NCBI GenBank assembly: GCA_037013685.1
Contig: CM072919.1
Coordinates: 35,039,320-35,103,319, forward strand
Origin: Acridotheres tristis
Taxonomy: Eukaryota; Chordata; Aves; Passeriformes; Sturnidae
Direction: 5' to 3'
DNA: 64,000 bases
Shown one piece after another: positions 28,001 to 40,000 of the stretch (the first letter of the stretch is position 1; each line of letters opens with the position of its first letter). The notes under the pieces were generated by a model, which was not told the origin of the DNA, did not search any database, and saw only the letters and a list, made by a program, of their open reading frames with translations. A program made the translations under genes and the position numbers.

Positions 28001-31000
28001 CCTTTTAGAGAAATACATAAAAACTATACACACCCTGTTATGGAATCTTGAAGGCCTGTATGTTCTTGGAGAGAGATTATACACAGCATAATGGCCAGGA
28101 TGTTTGGAGTCCAGACACAACCGCACATCTTCTATGTTATTTTTGATGGCAGATTCTACTCCTTCAGCTGGAAAGGACATCACTGAAGACAGAACAAACA
28201 GCAACTGAAATTTTTCATATATTAAGACCAAGGAGAAATTAAATTTAAGAAAGATATAGATATCATACCAGCAATTCTGGAAGTAATGTATGATATATCC
28301 AAGTCTCCTTTGGCATAACTGAAAGAGAACACATTGGTGTTAATACTGGGAGATATAACCATTCAAGCCATAATTCTAAAAGCCAGGTATCTCATGTGGT
28401 ACCCACCACTATGAATAACATTTCATTTCTTCCATGTGAGGCTTTTTACATTCACATTTCAAGAACTTCAGAACAGAGCTTTCAGTACAGATACTGTGTT
28501 TAAGCAGTTACTCATTTAAATCAGTTGCACCAAAACCATTTGTGGGATTTTGTACAGATGCCTTCAATATTCAACTCACTCCTCTAGCCCCTGCTCTTAC
28601 TGATAAAAAATGCACTGTAGGTTATCAGTTTCAAAGCCTAATGAGGATACATTAATATCCTTAATGAAGAATATCTCAATCTTAAAAGAAAGACTACTAG
28701 TTGAACATCAAAGTTTCAATTGCATAACTCTGGCTTGTTACTAGCACAGATGGCCATGCTGCCCAATATATAAATTCCATATGGACAGTGTTAAGAACAC
28801 TTCCCTGTCTAGCCATTCAGGAAAGACTCTGGCAGTCACACTAAAACCACTATCAGACTTGTCACTGCCAGGACTGAAGCCTCTGGGCAGCTGGAGAGCC
28901 GATGGAAGCCCTGCTTGATTCCTATACACCCTGCATTGAGTCAGATCAGCTTTCTTTACCAGTCGGACCCCAGGCTGCCCTTAGCAGAGTTCCGGATCTA
29001 CGGTTGCTTCAAGTAATCTGTTGCTCCTGCAGAGTAACAGCTCGAGGAGCTGCCTCCCAGGACCGACTTCCAAGAAAGGAAATGGTGGGCTTTTATACTC
29101 TCAGAATCTATAGGTGGCAAAGTCTGGGGTCTTCCTGCTGATCCTTAGGTCCTGCTGTGTCTCAGTTTCCTGGCTGGGTCACAGGTCCCTGTGCCCTTCG
29201 CTGTGCCAAACGTCACCAATTCCTGACCTCTTGCCTCGGGCTCCCATCCAGAGCTCAACCTGCAACTCTCACTGCAGCTGTACCCCGAGCTACCTGCACA
29301 CAACATAGAGGGTATCTGAATCTCTTTCCTCATTTAAATAATTCTCCCAAAAATTCACTTCCAGAACTCCCATAGTGAGCAAGACATTAATCATTACTCA
29401 TATCTCTCTCATACAATTGTGCACAGTTTAAAAGTGCATCCTTTACAAAAAATCTCCCAGTGATACTTAGGTGAACTCCCTGCAACTTTATCTAATCATC
29501 TACATTATGTCAACAATTAACTAATTTAAGACCACTATTATATTTTTGTCTCTGCTATGTAGCAGAATGAAAAAGCAAGAGAAAAAAACTGAAGAGACCC
29601 AGTGCAGGCCAACAGCCTTGAATATAACTACACAGGTCTGCACTCCCGAATTAGCAAAATAAGAACAAATCTCACCAACAGAATTTGATTTATACATCTC
29701 TAACTTAAATAACTCCAGAATATCAAAATGTCATCAAAATACTATGATGCATATTAAATTAATTCAGAGGCACCAATGAAACTTTTATACCTCAACAAAA
29801 TTTCAAGACATTGAAATAGGATACTGCACGCAAATTTTGAAACACCAAGAAAGAACATTAAGTTTTGATTCTTTACTTACTATTTGTTAGTAATGATGGA
29901 GGTTAGAGGGATTGATTAAAAAACACATTGTATATATAAATGAATATTTAATATACAAGGATAGTGAGGAGAATTTTAGATTAGGGAAGAAAAATCTTCT
30001 GAATGCAAGGCCATTTAACGGTACTTATGCAGAACGGCATAATCATGTCCTAGCAGTGATAATGACCCACTGTTTCAAACTGAAACCACAAGGAAGTTTG
30101 AGTCTCACTAGACAAAGCATTTTAAAAAAACTAAAACCCTCAGCCTTGAGAAACCTTCATCAGGAAGTACACAAATGGGTGCAAATTCAAAATATTTTGC
30201 ACCTTCATCATGTATGCTTAGGTGGTATTCCTGTTGCAGCCAAACTAATTAAGGCAGAAATTTAAATGCAGAGCTAGTAACAGTTGTTTACTAAAATTTG
30301 TGATGATTATAGGCCTTTATAGAGATGAGATGTGTCAAATGCTATTTGTTGGTTACATCCAGCAGCTTCAAGCAAGAAAACATGTAATCATTTTAATATT
30401 AGATTTTTTTGGTATCAAGATAAAGGACCAGCTAATATGACAGCTGCATAACACAGAAACATTATCCCTTCAATGCTGTAACATCAAGGTTAAGCAGCAA
30501 CTTGTAACATTGGCACAAAACTATTAAAAGCAAAAAACCAACAGTACTCACACCCCCTCTCTTAGGAAGACTTTCAGATACTGACTTCTTACTACCAACA
30601 ACACTCAGCTTTGGCTTTTATATTTGTCTAAATTAAAAAGCAACATTAGGAGCATGGATCTTACCATATACACATAGATATGAGTGCAGTTTAGTATGTC
30701 AATAACACAGCACAGCATAGCAAACTTAAGCTTTATATTTTGCAGGAGTATCTCAAGTATGTGACTATTACACTGAAAAAGCTTCAGAATTTTTGCAGTC
30801 TTAATTAAAATGAAGGTTATTAACTGTCAAATCAATCAAAGTCTCCAGAACATGTCACCACGTCCTTGAATGCATTGACCTTTAGAATAAAGATTTCACA
30901 GCTATTTCAGTAGTAAGACCTTAACATAAGGAATTCTGTTTTCACCAGAGAGTTTTACATCAGAATGGTAACTGGGATTTCTTTAATTGCTAAGAAGGTG

Positions 31001-34000
31001 AAAAAACATGTATTCTTCTCATTTTTAAGCATTCCAAGATAGAACTCCCTAAATAAAAACCACAAATAATGTCTTTTCTTTCATATCCTTAACAGCAGGA
31101 ATTTCATTTAGATAGCAGCTTTGCTGGCAGGTGATAAGAAAAGCATGCAAACATAAATACATAGAGGGTTTTCAGGCTGTGATCCAACATAGGAAACTCC
31201 ATGTGCTTTTAAGGGTCTAATTAAGCTCAACAAAAAAGCATGATATAACACCAACATTTAGTCACTTTTCTGGTGATACCAGGCTTCTTCAAAACTGCGA
31301 CTATTTCACTGTGGGACAGGACTAGACTAGTCTAGTCTCTGTATGGAGGTTTGGTTTTATTTCCTTACAATATCTAATGGGGGCCTGCCTAAAAGAAAGC
31401 CGGAGGGATACTTTTTGCAAAGGTATGTAATGATAGGATACGAGGGAATGGCTTAAACTGAAAGAGAGCAGACTAATATTTGTCTGGTCTAGTTGAAGGT
31501 GTCCCTGCCCATTGCTCAGGGGTTAGAATCAGATGCTGCTTCCAATCCAAACTACTGTTTGATTCTATGAAACGAAGCAAATAGGACATTAATTCTGATT
31601 TTGCAGAATAAATATCAAAGCAAAAATAAGAAGTTCTAACTGTATTTTTGAAACTTCTCACTATGTAAATGGCTGGCATTATCACTGTTGCCAGAGACTA
31701 GATGCACCTGAAGAGTGTAAGTAACATTAAACAAAAGACCATTCCAGCAAATTAAAAACAATGAAACTAAAATTAGCAACTAAACTCACAAAATAAACTA
31801 GTACGCAGTACCTTTTGTTTACTAACAACTGAAGATGATAAAGAACAAAGAATGACAGACTAATCAGGACAGTTACAATGTGAGCACATAAACCATTAAA
31901 CACTGCCCTAACACTGAGGAATCTTCCTCCAGACACCTCTACACTTACAGCATTAGGAAAAAAAAAAAAAATCTATCCATCAATTTTTCCAATTTATTTT
32001 TTAAAAGCCAGAAAGAAAAACAGCACTAAAATTCACATCTATCTATTCCCAATTGGTTTTGCTTCAAAGAAGAGAATTAATCATGCATCTACCTAGTGCA
32101 ATGCAAAGATCCATGAAATAAAATATTAAAGAAACAAAATTAAAATCAAAGAAAGCACGCATAAAAGACAGCTACTTTTTCCTAGATTACTACATTATAA
32201 TCTCTTCAGCAAAAGAGATTGTTCACAAGTTTTGACTGCTGCTTTTGATACCAGTGAAGACCCGATCCTTAAAACATTTAGCTATGTTTTTTTGCAGGGC
32301 ATTTGTAACATGGATGGATGTAGACCTCAATAAGCATACGAACTGGTCAAGGGCACAGAAGCTCCAAAAGTGAGAAATTGATAAGCTTAATTGAGAAATG
32401 CTGTGGCTGCACAGCTGCAGGTGAGCTTCCAGGCACACATGGACACACCTGCTGGATCCAAGCTACAGACAGTGCCACTTCACAAAGCAATGCCTATCTT
32501 CTCCATCTCTATCCTGGTACTTGCTTTTAAATCAGTTTGTAACAAGAGGGCTAAACCTCTGTTGCTCTTTGTCCTCTCTCATGTAACTACAAGCTGCTGC
32601 ATCTGCCTAACCTGAACCTGCAACAGAGTTTATGACACTTGCAACTGAGATGGCCGGGGGACAGTAAAGATGGTCCTCATTTACTCTCCTGTTCCTAGAA
32701 GCTGTAATGTGTGTTTCAGTTTTCAGATTTTATCATTTATTAGGACTAACAAGAGACCAAAATCAGAATCAAGCTAAAGGTAGCTACAGAAAAAAATTAA
32801 CTTTTCTGTCACAAGAAAAAAATACTTAAATCTTCCACTGTAGTTTGGATTCAGTGAGATAGAAGCCTGTCTGCAGACAAAGGAAGTAACTCTGTAATTC
32901 AGAAAAGCAATGATAAGTAGGAAGGAGAGGGCCTACCTAATGAAATGATAGACTCCAGCATGGAAAGTGCTTAAGTGGGGTGAGGAAAACGCATGACAAA
33001 GAAGAGACATTTTAATTTTTCCAGAATGTCTGCTTCTTTTGTTGGTTGAAGAGTTTCGGAAAGGCAGCCAAGATGCAACAGCAGAAGAGATATTCTCACA
33101 GCGCCGATTGTCTCAGCTATATCCACAACATAAGTTTGTAAAGACAGAGAATGAACATGACAGACATAAGATATGCCCTATGGTAGATGCAAACAAAGAC
33201 TTAACAATTCAGCTTGATTAAAACACAGTTTAAGAATGCACAAGCCCAGTGGTGGAACTCTCAGCAGAACAGTGAATGTTAAATGCTAGCCATGTTAAAT
33301 ACTAAAGGAACTAAGCCTACATTAGGCTCTACAGAACAGTAAGTATTGGGCATGTTAATTCATGTTTTGCCATTTCACTGAACTGTCAAATACAGTAATA
33401 ATTCAAAATAAAGGCAATCCGAAGAATGAAAACTAGACAACTCAGGGCTGCTAAATAACACTGGCAAATTACAAGCAGAGAGAGTTTGTCTTTCATTCAC
33501 TGGAAAACAAGTATTAAAGAACTGATTCTCACTAGCTGAATTACATGCTTGGAGCATTCCCTCTTTTTTTCCCCACTTCTCAGATAATGACTAAATCTAC
33601 TTAGATAACACAAGAAAAGAAAAACACAGTTCTACAGAGAGGGTGCTCCACAAAACCAAGATTTGCTTATGATAGTGCAGAACTTAGAAATTTGACAGTT
33701 TCACAATATTGTGTCACAAGTGATGGTCAAGAGTCAACGAAAACCCTTATTCAACCCACACCAAAACATGTGAGAGGGACTGATCTTCTCATGATGAATC
33801 TTCGGACATAGCATACACTGTCTGACAATCCTCGGTCAATCCACCACAGTCCATGCAAATGTGTATTCCTCAGTAGCTTGAAAAGGTCTCTGGCTAGTTG
33901 ACCTTCTTTGGATATGACAATATACCTACCCATTAAAAGCTACAAACCAGTATGAGGTCAAACAATCACATTTTCAAGATACCAAATTCTAGTAAACGTC

Positions 34001-37000
34001 CATATACGACTTACTATAATTCAAACAAACGAGGTAAAAGTAGTGAGTTTTCCTCTGACTAATATTTAGTAAGTTCCACAAGCCATGCACTAAGCTGTTG
34101 TGTTCAGCAACAGAACGCTAACTAGCAACTGACAAGAGGCAGACTAAGTCTCAACAATAAGATAGATGCAAGACTTATTTTGGGGAGTCAGTATAATCTA
34201 AACAAACAGTTGTAGAGAAGAGCATGAGAACTGAACAGAATCTTTTCAGACAGCAAGTACTCACTGTCCAGTACTTCAGAAGTTGCTAGATGAGCTCTGC
34301 AGATGTGGTTGGATGTACAGTTACTGTTTTACTCCTTGCCCACTACACTTACTATGGAAGCAAAGGAAATCACACAAAGCAAAAAGCTACACACATCTGT
34401 AAGGTAAGAGAAATAAAAATAAGATGTCGGCACAGCACAAGCCATTCCATATTAAAAATACAATTTAGACAGTCCTAATCCACTGCTAGAAAAGGCAAAA
34501 ACTGCACAAGATGAAATTTTAAAAAGTAATTAAACTTCCAGCAGCCTTTAAGGAAGAAACCACTTGCAAGAGCAGGAAAAGAAAACGGCTTCAAATATAA
34601 CTACGTGATGGAGGTACACCCAGAAAGTCTTGCAGAGTCAAGAGAATAAGAAAGTGAAGTGTAGGAGTACTTCAAATGCATGTAGTACAATAAAAACACA
34701 GTAAGATCTAACACACATCCATGGGCATGTAGGGCTTGCAATTTTGTGAAAACTGCTTTTCATCATGCAACAGTTTGTTCCCCTTGTACACCTCCCTGTC
34801 CTGTGTCCACATGGTTTCCCCAAGGAGAAAAGTTTAATGCCACTGTCTCAGTTACTTCTATAGAAAGCTTAAAGACAAACCAAAGCAGTGCAGCTTTTGC
34901 AGCCTTTTAAAAAATAGATGACCTGGCCTTTCTAAGCCATATTTGGAAGTTTAAACAGACTAAGTGTATGAGCCAACAGCTGAAAACACACTTGAAGCAG
35001 ATACAGAGGTGCAGTATCCACAAATCTAACTTACCTGATCATTATAAACTCTTTAGAGCAGTACTATGCACAAATAACACAAATTCAGAAAAAAACCTAC
35101 ATATGGAGAAATGTATTTCACAAGCTGTAACACAATATCCCAATTAATACAATCTCAAAAAGTCTACAGGGAGAAATAGATACAGTTCATAGATACAGTT
35201 CAGTATTCTTTTGAAGGCTCTAGTTCAGACACAGTATTCATAAGTGACTTACCTGCTCTTATTAGAACTAAGAAAACCCTTTAACAGTGCACAGAATTTT
35301 ATTATGAGCTAAAAATATATAATTTATACAGACTGATTAATATTGATCATAAGTATGTATTAGAAATATTTGAAATGAGACTGATAACCTGATTAGAAAA
35401 AAATAATCACACAATATGAATCTGAAAACATATACCTTTTAAACATGAGAGTATTCATACATGCACTACAGGGCAAAAGAGACAAACAGTGCAGTTCCTC
35501 TCACAGTCTCTTGAAGGCATAGGATTCCATCTGGAAACTAAACATCTCATTTCCCTGCAGGTTTTTTTCCCTTCCTCACATCTATTCCCTTGATTAGTAC
35601 CTTTCACCACTCCACCTTTTTAATTCCTTCTTAGTCATGAAGGCCCTATCTAATAATTCAATTCTCCATGCTGCTCCAGTACCTATCTGCTCATCTCTCA
35701 AAAGGTTTCAGTATTTAAAATACAGTAGGGCAAGTAGTACTTACAGACAGACTCTTACTGTAACATCTCAATTCCAGCACAGGGCTGTTGAAGTAACTTT
35801 TGTATTAATATCATACATAAAATCTCAGGGGAGTAGCTATCAGCTATTACAGCTCAAACTTGGATATATACTCTGAATTTACCATTTCTGGAGTAAACTC
35901 CTGTGCCTTCATTTAGAACTCTTATCAGTACAATTTTTTTTATTTTTTAGATTTTTTTTTTTTTTACTCACTTGGCCACAGACTGGATAACTTTAGAAGA
36001 TGTATCCTTAATATTAGTGAAAAATCGCTCTGTTCCACCCCTCAGAATATCAAAGAACCCTCCATAAGTCTGGTCACATTCCGCAACGGTCAGGCCTAGA
36101 GTAGTTGAATAAAAATAATTGTACTTTATTATGGAGCCCATTCCAGGATATGAAAAGTATGCTGCCTATAAAGATAGAAGGAAGTGAATGCACGTACAGG
36201 CTATACCTTGCTGTAAGGCTCATAGTTACAAAGCTCTCCTTCACTATGACCTATGCAAAAAAACAGTACTTCCTGCAGTCAGGAAGCACTAGTGATATAC
36301 TTTACATTGTTAAATTCGCTGTCTGTATTTATGAGAAAACAAGGTAAAAAATTCTGGAAGTAAGGCATATGTTTCATAGCGCCAATGCAGGAAAACATTG
36401 CCTTTCTTTAGTATCAGTTTCTAAAGTGCAGCTTATCATTAGCCGATCGACTTAACCATCTCCAGTAGACACATTTCAATGCAGGGCTTCAGAAGCAGCT
36501 GGCATAGTTAAGCTTAAATTTTAACCACAACATCCCAGATAGCACAACATCACAGCACAATATTCCTGTTAATATGATTGTATACAATAAACAGTAGGCA
36601 TTCTTGCACAAAACACATGACCAGACAGACTTTTGATTATAATTGCATTAGGATGCTGGATTCTTCCACAGAAATTGATACACATGCATTATTATTGCAA
36701 TAAATGTTAATAAATAAATTTTAATATTTCCCCTGGAAAATTAATATCCCTTGTCTCATTGACAATTCATCCAAATTAATACAAAGCAAGACATACTAAG
36801 CTGGAAGGAAAACCGAATACAATATGAAATAGTCCCTTGATCTCTTCTATATTAACTGAAGTGCTCCATATTCAGATATAATAGCTAATACGGATACAGA
36901 AAAAATAGTAAAAACTAATGTAAATAAGCTTATCAAGATTATTTTCTGTACTATATTAAGTGTTTTCAACTGAATATACTCTGGACTATCCATTTCTACA

Positions 37001-40000
37001 GACTATGTCAGCTTTTAATTGTGTCATTTTGGAGACATGTTTTGGTTGATTCCATTTAGTTCTGCTAATCCAACCACTGTTTCTATCAGATGGAACCTGA
37101 ACTCCTTCTCCTCACCACTGATGTCCTTTGGTGCAACCCTCTACTGAAGGCCTGGACAATGCTCCCATAAACAGCTTGGCTCAAGGCAGTACCAGTTACA
37201 GCTGCTCCTGAAAGTGCTGACCGGATAGCCACCAAACTGAATTTAGATTGCTGCCTTTTCCCTTTGAGGCTGTCAGATATGGATCTTTTGGAAATTAAAA
37301 ACTAAATAGCTTTAGACTATTATCACTGTCAGATGCACTTCAAAATATCATGGGGGGGTCAAAAGTCTTTTTGGGTAGGAAAGAAAAGGAGAGAGAGGTG
37401 GACCCAAATGCTTATGGAATTATTTCTTCCTCATACAGGCTTTTTGCAGTCTAAAATAAACACGTGTGAGGTCAGCAACTTCCGAGCATTACTGAACTAC
37501 TATGGTCCATAGCCAGAATCCCTACAATTGCTTCTGTATTTCTTTATTAAGATCTCTCATCTGCCAAACATGGAGCCCATTTGAACACAAAGTGATACCA
37601 ACACACCACAAACAGCTGCTTTCCTTTCACGTTGTAACACACATGATGTTAAATAGTTCCTCTTTCAAAGCAAAGGCAACTCTTGCTTTTTTTACCTCAG
37701 AGATTCAGTGTTGAACACAAACTCAGGCTGTGTCTCAATTTCAGTACCTTCTGCCACAAGGTAACAACATTTCAATTGAAATACAATATCCAAGAATTTT
37801 TAACAGTTTAAATTCAGCTTCCTATTAATGCTGCTCTTTAGACAATAAACTTGAGAAATTCATATTTGCACATAGCAACTTAACCTTGCAAAAAAACCCA
37901 CAAGGAGCAATGCTATAAATGCCAAATGGCTGGTATTAGTACAAAATATCTAAAATCCCCAAATGACTTTATTCACCCATGGAAAATATGTAACGGTCTT
38001 CATACTAAAATGACATCTCTTTTTGAACATACCTGCATTGTACAAATTGTTGAGCTGCCCTGCAGGCTTGGAGCTCTGTGAAACAGAGGTCACGGATGTC
38101 CGAGGCTGAGCATTGTTTCCATAGCCTCCATTTTGTTCCAGGAGCTGAGGATGAGATGAGATTCCAGATGAGAATTTTCTTGCTAATTTAGCCATCTTGC
38201 TATGCTTGGCAAATTGCTGCTGTGTGGTGAGAACAAGCAAACTGAACCCCAGGACAAAGCCAGAAAGTCAAGGTACGCTAATTGACTCACCTGCAGTATA
38301 GTGCAAATTAAGCACTGAACAGATGCCTCAGTGGGTTTCAAGTTAGTGTAGGCAGACCCTTCATATATGAAACTTTTCTGTGCAAGTTAATTATGATAAA
38401 ACATAGCATGTCAAACAGAGTGCTACCATACTATAGGTATACTCAGTAAAACAGGGGATGAAAAGATTTTCAAAAAGCAGTAAGAAATACTAGATTTCTT
38501 TTAAGGTCTCTATGCTTTAAAGGGCATATTTTCAAAGATCCTATGAGTGATACTGATCAATTCAACTGAACTTCAAAATAAATTAGTGCAAAATTTTCAA
38601 AATACTAAGGAACAGGGGACCTGCTCTGAAATCTTTTACTAAATGCACATACACTGCAGAGGACAAAAAGGATGCCTAATCAATAATACTCCTCATGAGA
38701 CATTTTTACCTCTGTGATGGGGGATTTAGGATTGACATTCCTAGCTGCTGCAATCTCCTGCAGTTGGTTCACAAGTTCAGTGATTGACAACCTCTCCTCC
38801 GGGTTCACTTTCAAAGTGGAGCCTAAAAAAAGAGGAGATTCAGACAATGTAACAAATTCATCAGAGTTTTTCTCCCAACTGATAATAATTTCTTCAATAC
38901 ATTCCAGTGCAATAGGCAAACACGAACAGAGTGGAGAAGCTGCTAAATCAATATCTAAATATAATTCTCATAATAGCATCCATGAGAAAAAAAACCAGTA
39001 CACAGGGTCAATAATATTTCAAAGAATACACCTTGGGATCAGTTAATAAAGAACATCAGAGATAACTTTGTGTCTAATACTGTTGGAGTCAGATAAATTT
39101 CTGGAGAAGTAATTAACATTAACAGTAATCTACCTGAAACCTAAAGTAAATAGAATTTTTTAAGCAAGTTCAAAGAAATCAAATCAGAACATTATTTGTT
39201 CCAATGACTAGTTCAGATACTGCACAAGACACTTAACAGAACTAAAAAAGCCACTTTTACATAAAATTCCATTATTTTTTGATAATGGATTATTAAAAAG
39301 AAGTTTCTGCAGTTTACCTTTTTCACCATCACACATCAATAATATTTAACTATCAGTAAAACAGCTGTCAGTAAGAACACGTATCCACAAAGACACAGAA
39401 TAAATAACACTGTAAACTTACGAATAAGATCATGAAACACAGAATAACGGGTGTCATTTTGTGGGATGACATATTTCCCATTGACTATGCGAAGTTTAGC
39501 TCCATCTTCAAATGGGTGTTGCCTAAAGCACAGCAAATACAGGATACAGCCCAGAGCCTACAGAGATAAACAGAAATACTGCATAGAATTATGGGGACTT
39601 TTAGGATGGAAAAGACCTTTACAACCCTCAAGTTCAAACATTAACTCAGCACTGACAAGTCCACCTCTAAACCATGCCCCTCAGTACCACATCTACACAT
39701 CTTGTAAATACCTCCAGGGATGGTAACTCAAACACTGTCCTGGACAGTCTCTTCCAATACCCAATAACTCTTACAGTGAAGAAATATTTTCTAACATCCA
39801 ACCTAAACATGCCCTTGTGCAACTTGAGGCCATTTCCACTTGTCTTATCACTTGTTGCTTGGGAAAACTATTCCTGTCAATTTTTAAAAATCATTTAGAA
39901 GTCATTACAAAAAATCCATTTTACAAATTTCAAAGCATACAAAAATGAAGAGTTCTTGCCATACTGAACATGTCCGAGAACAGGATTATTCTTTCAAAAA

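Larger units (their letters stand above)
24599..28033 (-). other. GAK intron 13
   Basis: 3.4 kb. Contains an A-rich tract (about 24.69-24.77 kb) and an ERVL-type LTR (25.41-26.0 kb). The remainder is AT-rich and unrecognised. Confidence 0.8.
28319..35971 (-). other. GAK intron 11
   Basis: The largest intron, 7.65 kb. Holds a GC-rich LTR-like block (28.74-29.3 kb), a CR1 fragment (31.36-31.57 kb) and an 18-bp palindrome (31320-31337). A 117-codon plus-strand frame at 29912-30265 matches no family. The rest, to 35.97 kb, is AT-rich with nothing recognised. Confidence 0.8.

Noticed and set aside
29912..30265. 117-codon plus-strand frame in intron 11
   Set aside because: No recognisable domain, AT-rich, no supporting signals; treated as chance.
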